DNA of 64,000 nucleotides from Hamadaea tsunoensis DSM 44101 (lineage in GTDB: Bacteria > Actinomycetota > Actinomycetes > Mycobacteriales > Micromonosporaceae): NCBI RefSeq assembly GCF_000428945.1, contig NZ_AUAX01000014.1, positions 1-64,000 on the forward strand, read 5' to 3'. Positions within the stretch are counted from its first letter, which is position 1; every line of letters begins with the position of its first letter. This document shows positions 27,242 through 37,967 of this stretch, piece after piece. The notes beneath the pieces were generated by a model. It saw nothing but the letters and a program-made list of their open reading frames with translations. It was not told the DNA's origin and did no database searches. The position numbers and the translations under genes were made by a program.

Positions 27242-28651
27242 TCAGTAGGAGCGGCCGAGGATGGCGGTCAGGCCGGGCTCGTCCTGCGCGCCCGGCGCGG
27301 AACCGTCCGGCCGGACGAGGCAGCGGACCGTGATCGCGCTCTCGTTCGCCTTGGCCTCGCCGTCCACGCCGACCTTGTCCCAGGGCAGGCGTGCCCAGCC
27401 GGTCTGCGCGACCTGCATCGCCTCGTCCAGAGTGGACACGTCGTGGGTGTTGGCCTCGCGGCGGGCCAGCGCCTCCTCGTACAGCGCCTTCTGGTCCGCC
27501 TCCAGCGCCGAGGTCACCTCGCCCACGACCGCGGCCAGCTTCAGCGGCGACTTGCTGCCGTCGATCCGGCGGGCCAGCGTCACCGAGCCCTCGGCGAGAT
27601 CCCGCGGGCCGACCTCGATCCGCAGCGGGATGCCCTTCAGCTCCGCGTCCACCGCCCGGCGCCCGAACGGCGTGTCCACCCGGTCGTCGAGGCGCACGCG
27701 TACGCCCGCGGCGGCGAGATCGTCGGCCAGCGCCCGGGCGGCCGTGGTGACCGAACCGTCGGACTCCTTGACCACCATCACGAGCGCCTGCGTCGGGGCG
27801 AGCGCCGGCGGCAGCCGCAGCCCGTTGTCGTCGCCGTGGGCCATGATGAGGCCGCCGAGCATCCGGGTCGACGAGCCCCAGGAGGTCGTCCACGCGTACT
27901 CGCGCTGCCCGGAGGCCCCGGAGAACTGGATGTCGAACGCCTTGGCGAAGTTCTGGCCGAGCTCGTGCGAGGTGCCCATCTGCAGCGCCTTGCCGTCGCC
28001 CATCATGCCCTCGAGCGTGTAGGTGCTCGTGGCGCCGGCGAACCGCTCGCGGTCGGTCTTGCGGCCCGGCACGACCGGGATGGCGAGCAGATCACGCATG
28101 TGCCGCTCGTAGACCTCGTGGTGGATCCGCAGGGTGTACGCGCGGGCGTCCGCCTCGGTCGCGTGCGCGGTGTGCCCCTCCTGCCACAGGAACTCGGTGG
28201 TACGCAGGAACACGCGCGGGCGCATCTCCCAGCGCACGACGTTGGCCCACTGGTTGAGCAGCAGCGGCAGGTCCCGGTAGGAGTCGATCCACTTGGCCAT
28301 GAACTCGCCGATGACCGTCTCGCTGGTGGGCCGGACGACGACGGGCTCGGCCAGCTGCTTGCCGCCGCCGTGGGTGACGACGGCCAGCTCCGGCGAGAAG
28401 CCCTCGACGTGCTGCGCCTCGCGCTTGAGGTAGCTCTCGGGGATGAAGAGCGGGAAGTACGCGTTCTCGGCGCCGGTCGCCTTGATCCGGGCGTCCATGT
28501 CGGCCTGCATCCGCTCCCAGATCGAGTACGCGGTCGGCCGGATCACCATCGTGCCCCGCACCGGGCCGTTGTCGGCGAGCTCGGCCTTTGCGATCACGTC
28601 TTGGTACCAGCGGGGGAAGTCTTCCGCCCGGGGAGTCAGCACACGCGCCAT
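27242..28651 (-). CDS. proS: Prolyl-tRNA synthetase, type 3 (archaeal/eukaryotic-like)
   Basis: A 469-residue class II synthetase that charges tRNA-Pro. It starts MARVLTPRAEDFPRWYQDVI and has the class II motifs: RPTAYSIWERMQ (motif 1 area), NQWANVVRWEMRPRVFLRTT (motif 2) and the C-terminal TxxYTLEGMMGDGKALQ and ASGQREYAWTTSWG blocks. There is no inserted editing domain between motifs 2 and 3, which marks the shorter type 3 form, unlike the ~570-residue bacterial type. An ATG two codons upstream is also possible. Confidence 0.92.
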   Translation of the reverse strand: MARVLTPRAEDFPRWYQDVIAKAELADNGPVRGTMVIRPTAYSIWERMQADMDARIKATGAENAYFPLFIPESYLKREAQHVEGFSPELAVVTHGGGKQLAEPVVVRPTSETVIGEFMAKWIDSYRDLPLLLNQWANVVRWEMRPRVFLRTTEFLWQEGHTAHATEADARAYTLRIHHEVYERHMRDLLAIPVVPGRKTDRERFAGATSTYTLEGMMGDGKALQMGTSHELGQNFAKAFDIQFSGASGQREYAWTTSWGSSTRMLGGLIMAHGDDNGLRLPPALAPTQALVMVVKESDGSVTTAARALADDLAAAGVRVRLDDRVDTPFGRRAVDAELKGIPLRIEVGPRDLAEGSVTLARRIDGSKSPLKLAAVVGEVTSALEADQKALYEEALARREANTHDVSTLDEAMQVAQTGWARLPWDKVGVDGEAKANESAITVRCLVRPDGSAPGAQDEPGLTAILGRSY

Positions 28652-28738
28652 GGGCAACCATCCTACCGACAGCGATGATCATGCTGTGCACCGCAACCCG
28701 GCCCTCTCCCGCAGGCCGCCCAAGATCCCGGACGGGCT

Positions 28739-29818
28739 TCAGGGTGCGATGACGCGGCCGCGCAGGACGATCAGCTGCGGATCACGAAGGACGCGGAGGT
28801 CACGGCGGGGGTCGGCCGCGTACACGGTGAGGTCGGCGAGACCGCCTTCGACGAGACCCGGCAGGCCGAGCCAGGCCCGCCCGGCCCACGATCCCGCCGC
28901 CAGGACCTGATCGGCGGGGATACCGGCGGCATGCAGGAGCTCCATCTCGGCGGCCGCCAGCCCGTGCGCGATGCCGCCGCCCGCGTCCGACCCGACGTAG
29001 ACGGGAACCCCGGCCTCGTACGCGGCGGCCACCACCGACCCGAAGCCGTCCCGCAGAGCGAGCATGTGCTTGGCGTACCGGGGGAATTTCTCCTGGGCCC
29101 GGGCGGCGATGGTGCCGAAGGTCTCGATGTTGATCATCGTGGGGACGAGGGCCGTGCCGCGCCGGGCCATCTCCTCGATGACATCCGGGGTGAGGCCCGT
29201 GCCGTGCTCAACGCAGTCGATGCCGGCCCGCACCAGCGTGGCGACGCTGTGCTCCTCGAAGCAGTGCGCGGTGATCCGTGCCCCGGCGGCGTGCGCTGCC
29301 GCGACCGCCGCCGTGAGGGTGCCGTCGTCCCAGGCCGGCGCGAGATCGCCCTGGTCCCGGTCGATCCAGTCGCCGACGAGCTTGACCCACCCGGTGCCGG
29401 CCGCGGCCTGCCGGGTGACCTCGGCCGCGACCTGGTCCGCGGGGACTTCGACGCCGATCTCCGGCAGGTACCGGCGGGGCGGCGCGACGTGCCGGCCCGC
29501 GCGCCGCAGCCGCGGCAGGTCGACGTCGTCGTCCAGCTCCGGGTACGCGAACGGCGACCCCGCGTCCCGGATCGCCAGCACGCCTGCCGCCCGGTCGATC
29601 AGGGCCAGCTCGCGGGCCTGATCGAGACTGGTGACGGGCCGACCGCCGGGGGCGATGCCGAGATGGCAGTGCGCGTCGATCAGGCCGGGCAGGACGAAAC
29701 CGCCGTCGCTGACCGTCTCCGCGCCCGCAATCGGCTCCAGCGACACGCGGTCGCCGTCCAGCCACAGGTCCCGGACCTCGTCGTCGGGCAGGACGACTCC
29801 GCGTACGTGCAGCGCCAT
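28739..29818 (-). CDS. Amidohydrolase family protein (imidazolonepropionase-like)
   Basis: A 359-residue TIM-barrel metal hydrolase. The metal motif HxH is in GLIDAHCHLG near residue 50; a Lys in GWVKLVGDW, then His in ITAHCFEEHS and CVEHGTG, and the Asp in VYVGSDAGGG complete the usual site. Substrates in this family include cyclic amides and dipeptides; this one is unknown. It lies downstream of ffh on the minus strand with a ~50-bp gap. Confidence 0.88.
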   Translation of the reverse strand: MALHVRGVVLPDDEVRDLWLDGDRVSLEPIAGAETVSDGGFVLPGLIDAHCHLGIAPGGRPVTSLDQARELALIDRAAGVLAIRDAGSPFAYPELDDDVDLPRLRRAGRHVAPPRRYLPEIGVEVPADQVAAEVTRQAAAGTGWVKLVGDWIDRDQGDLAPAWDDGTLTAAVAAAHAAGARITAHCFEEHSVATLVRAGIDCVEHGTGLTPDVIEEMARRGTALVPTMINIETFGTIAARAQEKFPRYAKHMLALRDGFGSVVAAAYEAGVPVYVGSDAGGGIAHGLAAAEMELLHAAGIPADQVLAAGSWAGRAWLGLPGLVEGGLADLTVYAADPRRDLRVLRDPQLIVLRGRVIAP

Positions 29819-29870
29819 GCGTGCAGGCTATCCCGTCGGCGGGGACTCCTCGCCGACCCCGTGGGGGAAG

Positions 29871-31424
29871 CTACTTGTCGTCGCGCTTCATGAGCTTGTT
29901 GAAGTCGAGCTTGGGCGCCTTGAAGCCGTCGTCGCCGCCGCCGGCGAGCTGGGCCGGGTCGAAGCCCGGCGGCAGCTGCGGCATGCCGCCCATGCCCGGG
30001 AACGCGCCGCGCGGGCCGCCACCGCCGCTCTTGGTGCCCTTGCGCTTGTTCTTCGGGCTCTTGGTCGCCTTGCGACGGCCGCCGGGCAGGCCCATCATGC
30101 CGCCCATCTGCTTCATCATCTTCTGCGCTTCGGTGAAGCGGTTGAGCAGCTGGTTGACGTCCATGACGGTGACACCGGAACCGTTGGCGATACGCGCCCG
30201 GCGCGAGCCGTTGATGATCTTCGGGTTGGTCCGCTCCCCCGGCGTCATCGACCGGATGATCGCGGTGACCCGGTCGAAGTGCTTGTCGTCGAGCTCGTCG
30301 AGCTGGCCCTTCATCTGGTTCATGCCGGGCATCATCTTGAGCATGTTGGCGATCGGGCCCATCCGCCGGATCGCGGTGAGCTGCTCCAGGAAGTCCTCGA
30401 GGGTGAACTGCTCGCCACCGAGCAGCTTCGAGGTCATCTTCTCCTTCTGATCGGCGTCGAAGGCCGCCTCGGCCTGCTCGATCAGGGTCAGCACGTCGCC
30501 CATGCCGAGGATCCGGCTGGCCATCCGGTCGGGGTGGAAGACGTCGAAGTCCTCCAGCTTCTCGCCGGTGGACGCGAACAGGATCGCCTCGCCGGTCACG
30601 TGGCGTACGCTCAGCGCCGCACCACCGCGGGCGTCACCGTCCAGCTTGGACAGAACGACACCGGTGATGCCGACACCGTCCCGGAACGCCTCGGCGGTCG
30701 CGACCGCGTCCTGGCCGACCATGGCGTCGATGACGAAGAGGACCTCGTCCGGCTGCACCGCGTCGCGGATGTCGGACGCCTGCTGCATCATCTCCGCGTC
30801 GACACCCAGCCGGCCGGCCGTGTCGACGATGACAATGTCGTTCAGGTGGCGGCGCGCGTACTCGATCGAGTCACGGGACACCTGGACCGGGTTGCCGACG
30901 CCACTGCCGGGCTGCGGCGCGAACACCTCGACCCCGGCGCGCTGGCCGAGCACCTGCAGCTGGGTGACCGCGTTCGGGCGCTGCAGGTCGGCCGCGACGA
31001 GCAGCGGCTGGTGCCCCTGGCCCTTGAGCCACTTGGCCAGCTTGCCGGCCAGCGTGGTCTTGCCGGCGCCCTGGAGGCCGGCGAGCATGATCACCGTCGG
31101 CGAGGTCTTGGCGAACCGCAGCCGGCGCGCCTCGCCACCGAGGACGGCGATCAGCTCCTCGTGGACGATCTTGATGATCTGCTGGGCGGGGTTCAGCGCC
31201 TGCGACACCTCGGAGCCGCGCGCCCGCTCCTTGAGGGCGGCGACGAAGCTGCGGACGACCGGCAGCGCCACGTCCGCTTCGAGCAGCGCCAGCCGGATCT
31301 CCCGGGCGGTCGCGTCGATGTCGGCGTCGCTGAGCCGGCCCTTCCCGCGCAGCTTCGTGAAGATCCCGGAGAGGCGGTCGCTCAGGGTGTCAAACACAGC
31401 TTCATCCCGTTTTGTCGGTTTCAA
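29871..31424 (-). CDS. ffh: Signal recognition particle protein Ffh
   Basis: A 517-residue SRP GTPase that, with 4.5S RNA, targets membrane proteins to FtsY. The N domain begins MKPTKRDEAVFDTLSDRLSG; the G domain has G1 GLQGAGKTTLAGKLAKWL near residue 105 and DTAGRLGVDAEMM; the Met-rich M domain carries MGPIANMLKMMPGMNQMKG and the RNA-binding PGERTNPKIINGSRRARIA. A Gly/Pro/Met-rich tail follows. It lies after glnD but is separated by repeat B copy 1. Confidence 0.98.
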   Translation of the reverse strand: MKPTKRDEAVFDTLSDRLSGIFTKLRGKGRLSDADIDATAREIRLALLEADVALPVVRSFVAALKERARGSEVSQALNPAQQIIKIVHEELIAVLGGEARRLRFAKTSPTVIMLAGLQGAGKTTLAGKLAKWLKGQGHQPLLVAADLQRPNAVTQLQVLGQRAGVEVFAPQPGSGVGNPVQVSRDSIEYARRHLNDIVIVDTAGRLGVDAEMMQQASDIRDAVQPDEVLFVIDAMVGQDAVATAEAFRDGVGITGVVLSKLDGDARGGAALSVRHVTGEAILFASTGEKLEDFDVFHPDRMASRILGMGDVLTLIEQAEAAFDADQKEKMTSKLLGGEQFTLEDFLEQLTAIRRMGPIANMLKMMPGMNQMKGQLDELDDKHFDRVTAIIRSMTPGERTNPKIINGSRRARIANGSGVTVMDVNQLLNRFTEAQKMMKQMGGMMGLPGGRRKATKSPKNKRKGTKSGGGGPRGAFPGMGGMPQLPPGFDPAQLAGGGDDGFKAPKLDFNKLMKRDDK

Positions 31425-31505
31425 TCGGAGGAGGACGGCATCGGCCGCCCCTGGACAGCGTAGCCGCTCCCGGCCCGCCGCCGATGATCATGAGCGTCCG
31501 CCCGC

Positions 31506-31614
31506 GGGCACCCCGCCCCCAAGATCCGGCTTGGATCAGGTTTTTCACCCGAATCTTGGTCCATGATTCGGGTGGTTTCCCTGATCCAAACGGGATCTTG
31601 GGGCCGGGGTGCCC
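31506..31614. repeat. Palindromic repeat family B, copy 1
   Basis: The 54-bp arms 31506-31559 and 31561-31614 are inverted repeats with about 9 mismatches around a single central base (31560). Core words TTGGATCAGG, CACCCGAATC and GATTCGGGTGG recur at 42842-42917 and 57232-57292. It lies between glnD and ffh and would form a long RNA hairpin, possibly ending glnD transcripts. Confidence 0.85.
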
Positions 31615-31637
31615 CAGTAGCCCGAGGAATCATCGGG

Positions 31638-33830
31638 TCAGCCCAGGGCGGCGAGGACGGCCTTCTCGACGGCCGGCCGGTCGACCGGGCCGATGAGGTA
31701 GAACGCGTCCACGACGTCCGCACCGAGGGTCGATACCCGCGCAGCCCGTATGTTCACACCTGTCTCGGCGAGCGCCGACGTGATCCGGTAGAGCAGCGCC
31801 GGCGCGTCGGTCGCGCGTACCTCGAGAAGGTCCTCGGCGGGCCACAGCAGTCGCGGCGACGGCCGGACCGCCCCCGGCTTGGTACGCAGTCCCGTCCGCC
31901 CGAGCCGCGGCGACAGCACGAGCTGCCCGAGGGCCGCTCGCCGCAGGTCGGCCGCGAGCGAGTCCCGGGACACCTCGGCGCCGAACCGGGGCTGGACGGC
32001 GCACTGCAGGATCGCCCGGTCCTCGACCGTGATCGAGTTGACCGCCACGACCTCGAGCTGGTGACCGGTCAGGCAGCCGGCGACCGTGGCCAGCAGGCCC
32101 GCCCGGTCGGCCGCCGCGACCGCCACCCAGTCCGGCGCGACCTGCACGACCGGCAGTTCGGCCGTGACGAGAGCCGGATCCGGCGGCAGCGGCGGGGGCG
32201 GCGGCGCGCCCTGCAGGACCGCGCTCACCGCGGTGGCGAGCTGGTCGATGAGCCGGGACTTCCAGCTCGACCAGGCCGCCGGGCCGGTGGCCGACGCGTC
32301 CGCCCGGGCCAGCATGTGCAGGACCTCCAGCGTGGTGGAGTCGCCCACCGCCTCGGCCACCGCCGCCACCGTCTCCGGGTCGCCCAGGTCGCGGCGGGTC
32401 GCCACGTCAGGGATCAGGAGGTGGCGGCGTACGGCCCGCTCGATCACGTCGACGTCGGCGGGCGGCAGGCCGATCCGGCGTGCCACCGCGGCGGCCAGCG
32501 GGGCGCCCACCTCGCTGTGATCGCCCGGCAGCCCCTTGCCGATGTCGTGCACGAGCGCGCTGATCAGCAGCAGGTCCGGCCGGGCCACCTCACGCGTGTA
32601 GCCGCCCGCCTCGGCGGCCGCCGACACCAGGTGCCGGTCCAGCGTGAACTGGTGGACGGCGTTGTGCTGCGGTGCTCCCCGCAGCCGCGCCCACTCGGGC
32701 AGCCACTGCGTGATCAGCCCGAACCGGTCGCACGCCGTCCACGTGGGAACGAGCGCGGGCCCGGTGCCGAGCAGGCTCACGAAGGCCGTACGCGCCGCGG
32801 CCGGCCACGGGTCGGGCAACGGCGGGACGTGCCGGCTCAGCCACTCCAGAGTGGACCGGGCGATGGGCAGCTTGGCGGCGGCGGCCGCGGCGGCGACGCG
32901 TACAGAGAGGCTGGGGTCGGGCCGCGGGGTGACCGCCGAGCGGGCGAGCACCACCTCGCCGTCGTCCTCGACCACGTCGGCCGCGAGCGGCATGCGCTTC
33001 GGCCGGAGGGGTACGCCGCCCCGGCGCAGATGGGCGCGCCAGCGGTGCACCGAGCGCCACGCGTCGTCGAGCGTCCACTCGATCGTCGCCGCGTCGTTGG
33101 CGACCCGGCGCAGCAACGCGTCCCCGTCGGCCAGGCCGAGCGCCTCCGCGACCGCCTGCCGTTCGTGGGCGACGAGCCGGTCGAGTTTCCGCCCGGCGGC
33201 CAGGTGCAGCGCGTCCCGGACGTCGAGCAGGCGCAGTTGCGCGGCACGTACGCGCGGCGGCGTGGCGTCGGCGATCCCGGCCCGGCCGATGCCCCGCAGG
33301 ACCGCGACGTCCCGCAGGCCGCCGGCGGACTCCTTGAGGTCGCCTTCGAGCAGTTGGGTCAGGGCACCGTGCAGGGCGTGCCGGGTCTGGGTCAGCTCCC
33401 GCAACCGGCTCAGCTGCTGGGCCGCCGTACGCCGCCACACGTCGGCCGCCGAGCGGATCAGTTTGGCCGACACCTGCGCGTCGCCGGCGACGTGCCGCGC
33501 GTCGAGCAGGCCGAGCGCCACCTTGGCATCGTCGACCGCCGCGTCGAGGGATTCGGCGACGGTGCGTACCGAGTGGTCGAGGCCGGTGCGGCTGTCCCAG
33601 ATCGGGTACCAGATGGCGGCCGCCACGTCGTCGATCCCGGCCAGTCCGGAGTGGACGAGGACGAGATCGAGGTCGCCGCCCGGGGCGCACTCCCGCCGGC
33701 CGAGCCCGCCGACGGCCACCAGCGCCGCCCCCGCCGGCAGGTGCGCGTCGGCGGCGAGCCGGGCCAGCCATACGTCGAACGCCGCCGCACGCTGCTCGCG
33801 TGCGGCGGCGCCGATGTCCGCGATGTTCAT
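31638..33830 (-). CDS. glnD: [Protein-PII] uridylyl/adenylyltransferase
   Basis: A 730-residue sensor that modifies and demodifies PII according to glutamine level. The nucleotidyltransferase site is GGLGRRECAPGGDLDLVLV near residue 41 (the usual Ser before D-x-D is Gly); the HD domain shows LVHDIGKGLPGDHSE near 427; two ACT domains fill the last ~180 residues (e.g. VAAADRAGLLATVAGCL). In Streptomyces the homologue adenylylates GlnK rather than uridylylating it; which applies here is not visible. It follows glnB by 10 bp in an amtB-glnB-glnD operon. Confidence 0.95.
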   Translation of the reverse strand: MNIADIGAAAREQRAAAFDVWLARLAADAHLPAGAALVAVGGLGRRECAPGGDLDLVLVHSGLAGIDDVAAAIWYPIWDSRTGLDHSVRTVAESLDAAVDDAKVALGLLDARHVAGDAQVSAKLIRSAADVWRRTAAQQLSRLRELTQTRHALHGALTQLLEGDLKESAGGLRDVAVLRGIGRAGIADATPPRVRAAQLRLLDVRDALHLAAGRKLDRLVAHERQAVAEALGLADGDALLRRVANDAATIEWTLDDAWRSVHRWRAHLRRGGVPLRPKRMPLAADVVEDDGEVVLARSAVTPRPDPSLSVRVAAAAAAAKLPIARSTLEWLSRHVPPLPDPWPAAARTAFVSLLGTGPALVPTWTACDRFGLITQWLPEWARLRGAPQHNAVHQFTLDRHLVSAAAEAGGYTREVARPDLLLISALVHDIGKGLPGDHSEVGAPLAAAVARRIGLPPADVDVIERAVRRHLLIPDVATRRDLGDPETVAAVAEAVGDSTTLEVLHMLARADASATGPAAWSSWKSRLIDQLATAVSAVLQGAPPPPPLPPDPALVTAELPVVQVAPDWVAVAAADRAGLLATVAGCLTGHQLEVVAVNSITVEDRAILQCAVQPRFGAEVSRDSLAADLRRAALGQLVLSPRLGRTGLRTKPGAVRPSPRLLWPAEDLLEVRATDAPALLYRITSALAETGVNIRAARVSTLGADVVDAFYLIGPVDRPAVEKAVLAALG

Positions 33831-33840
33831 GCGCGGATCG

Positions 33841-35589
<1,749 letters not shown>

Positions 35590-35706
35590 GCTGCCCTCCC
35601 AAAAGTCAGACGAGGTTCCTCCCTGACCGGCTCAAGGCCGCATCGCCGCTGCGCCGGTTGTTGCGGCAGCATTCCGGTCCCGTGTTTCGCGCATTCACGT
35701 TGCGCG

Positions 35707-35732
35707 GTTTCCGGCGCGTGACAGAGTGTTTC
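35707..35732 (-). promoter_or_regulatory. Candidate GlnR box upstream of amtB
   Basis: On the minus strand GTCAC-n6-GAAAC is seen (GTCAC at 35722-35718, GAAAC at 35711-35707), preceded by a further GAAAC five bases away (35732-35728). This matches the GTnAC-n6-GaAAC half-site pattern of actinobacterial GlnR. Distance to the amtB start is about 120 bp. Binding is inferred. Confidence 0.55.
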
Positions 35733-35840
35733 CAACATGTGAAGAAGTCCGCACAGGGCGAGGCGAACGCCCCGGGAAAACGGCGGAAATGCGACAGGAG
35801 CCCCCATCCGGGCCCACTCGGCACCCGGACGGGGGGACGC

Positions 35841-36632
35841 TCAACGCAGCGCGTGTTCGAGCGTGTAACGCTCGTAATCCAGCAGCCGCAGATCGCGCAT
35901 CGGGCGGCGCAGATGACCCTTGTTGACGATGCGGACGAACGCCGGGTCGCCGGCGGCCGCCATCCGGCGGATGCCCTCGACGTGGTCGACGATCCGCTTC
36001 CGGATGGTCCGCACCAGCCGGTGGCGGTCCCGCGGGATCAGCCCGTACGCGTCCGCGAACAGGCGCAGCCGCCGGGGCCGGTCGGGCCGGTGCCAGCCGA
36101 GGGTGACCGAGTCCCGGTCGCTGAACAGCGGCACCCATGTCCAGGCCGCGTACGCGACGTCGTAGATGCGGGCGCCCGGCGAGGCCAGGTCGAAGTCGAT
36201 CATCGCAAGCGTGCCGTCCGGACGCCAGATGACGTTGTGCGGGGCGGCGTCGTGGTGGCAGATCACGTCCGCGTCGGGCGGCGGCGGTCCGAAGGAGCGC
36301 CACACCGAGCCGGGCGGCGGCCGGAAGCCGGCCTGCGCGTCGTGGAACATGCGCAGCATCGTGGCGACGGTGACGAGCGCCTCGTCCGTGACCCAGTACG
36401 GCTTCAGCGGATATTCGCCGCACTCGCCGGCCAGATAGGACAGGACCTCGCGGCCCTGCGTGTCCATGCCGAGCGCGCGCGGCGAACCGGTGAACCCGGC
36501 GTGTTCGAGGTGGCGCAGGAGGGCGTGCACGGCCGGAGTCCACGGGCCCACGTTGCGGCGTACCGTGTCACCCACCCGCACGACGGTCGAGACATTGCCT
36601 CCGCGCAGCGGGATCTCATAGTCCACGGTCAC
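35841..36632 (-). CDS. Phosphotransferase (APH/choline-kinase-like fold)
   Basis: A 263-residue protein with the kinase-like fold of aminoglycoside phosphotransferases: catalytic loop ICHHDAAPHNVIW near residue 124 (HxDxxxxN) and the metal motif AMIDFDLASPG near 142. Substrates of this family range from antibiotics to sugars and choline; nothing here points to one. The GTG start overlaps the ftsY stop (GTGA), so it is translationally coupled to ftsY, an odd partner. A second GTG two codons in is possible. Confidence 0.85.
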   Translation of the reverse strand: MTVDYEIPLRGGNVSTVVRVGDTVRRNVGPWTPAVHALLRHLEHAGFTGSPRALGMDTQGREVLSYLAGECGEYPLKPYWVTDEALVTVATMLRMFHDAQAGFRPPPGSVWRSFGPPPPDADVICHHDAAPHNVIWRPDGTLAMIDFDLASPGARIYDVAYAAWTWVPLFSDRDSVTLGWHRPDRPRRLRLFADAYGLIPRDRHRLVRTIRKRIVDHVEGIRRMAAAGDPAFVRIVNKGHLRRPMRDLRLLDYERYTLEHALR

Positions 36633-37819
36633 ACGGTGTCCGCGTGGTCGGACCCCAGCAGGGCGTTCACGAAGGCGGCCGGCTCGAACGGGGCCAGATC
36701 GTCCGGGCCCTCACCGAGCCCGACGAGTTTCACCGGGATACCGAGCTTCCGCTGCACAGCGATGACGATACCGCCCTTCGCCGTTCCGTCCAGCTTCGTG
36801 AGCACGACACCCGACACGTCCACCGCTTCGGTGAAGACACGGGCCTGCTCCAGGCCGTTCTGACCGGTGGTCGCGTCGAGGATGAGCAGGGTCTCGCCGA
36901 TCGGGCCCTGACGCTCCGCGACCCGCTTGACCTTGCCCAGCTCGTCCATCAGGCCGATCTTGTTCTGCAGGCGGCCGGCGGTGTCGATGACGACCGTGTC
37001 GACGCCCTGATCGGTGCCCTGCTTGACGGCGTCGAACGCGACCGCGGCGGGGTCACCGCCCTCGGGACCGCGCACGACGGTGGCACCGACGCGGTTCGCC
37101 CACGTGGTCAGCTGGTCGGCCGCGGCCGCCCGGAACGTGTCGGCCGCACCGAAGACGACGCTGTGGCCGTCGGCGACCAGCACCCGGCCGATCTTGCCGC
37201 AGGTCGTGGTCTTGCCGGCGCCGTTGACCCCGACGACCAGGATCACCGCCGGGCGCCCGTCCTTGGGCGTGGCCGCGATCGACCGGTCGAGCTGCGGATC
37301 GAGCGCCGCCACCAGCTCCTCGGCGAGCAGCTTGCGCACGTCGGCGACGCTACGCGTACCCAGCACGCGGGTCCGGTCGCGCAGCTTGGTGACGAGCTGG
37401 CCGGTGGCCTCCACGCCGACGTCGGCGGTGATGAGGCTCTCCTCGATCTCCTCCCAGGCCTCGTCGTCCAGCCGGTCCCGGGACAGCACCGCGAGCAGGC
37501 CCCGGCCGAACGCGTTCTGGCTGCGGGCGAGGCGGGAGCGCAGGCGTACGAGGCGGCCGGCGGTGGGCTCGGGGACCTCGACCGGTGGCGCCGCGGGTGC
37601 CGGTGGTGCCTCGGGTGCCGCGGGCGGGGCCTGCGCCACCGGCTCCGTCGTCACCACGTCGACCGGCGTTTCCTGCTCGGGCGCGGTCGGTCGCGTCACC
37701 TCCGGCGCCGAGGGGCGTGGCGGGGGCAACTCCGGCCGGCGCCGGCGTACGGCGACGGTGACGAGCGCGGCGCCGATCAGAACGATCAGCACCACCAGGG
37801 CGATGACGAGGCTGTCCAT
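36629..37819 (-). CDS. ftsY: Signal recognition particle receptor FtsY
   Basis: A 396-residue SRP receptor GTPase. One TM helix at residues 4-26 anchors it, followed by a Pro/Ala/Glu-rich linker to about residue 95 and the NG domain: G1 VGVNGAGKTTTCGKIGRVL near 200, DTAGRLQNKIGLMDEL, and TKLDGTAKGG. It meets Ffh at the membrane for co-translational targeting. It is upstream of, and overlaps, the phosphotransferase gene. Confidence 0.97.
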   Translation of the reverse strand: MDSLVIALVVLIVLIGAALVTVAVRRRRPELPPPRPSAPEVTRPTAPEQETPVDVVTTEPVAQAPPAAPEAPPAPAAPPVEVPEPTAGRLVRLRSRLARSQNAFGRGLLAVLSRDRLDDEAWEEIEESLITADVGVEATGQLVTKLRDRTRVLGTRSVADVRKLLAEELVAALDPQLDRSIAATPKDGRPAVILVVGVNGAGKTTTCGKIGRVLVADGHSVVFGAADTFRAAAADQLTTWANRVGATVVRGPEGGDPAAVAFDAVKQGTDQGVDTVVIDTAGRLQNKIGLMDELGKVKRVAERQGPIGETLLILDATTGQNGLEQARVFTEAVDVSGVVLTKLDGTAKGGIVIAVQRKLGIPVKLVGLGEGPDDLAPFEPAAFVNALLGSDHADTV

Positions 37820-37967
37820 CCGGCCATCCTCTCAGACAGCGCGCCCCATGCGCTGGTCGGTCCCATCGACCAGGTATCCCGGTCAACCCCGGTACGATCC
37901 CGCCCCGAGGCCGTCCACCAGGTAATTCCGTTGATCTATCAATACCCGGACCCGGATCATTGTCCGG

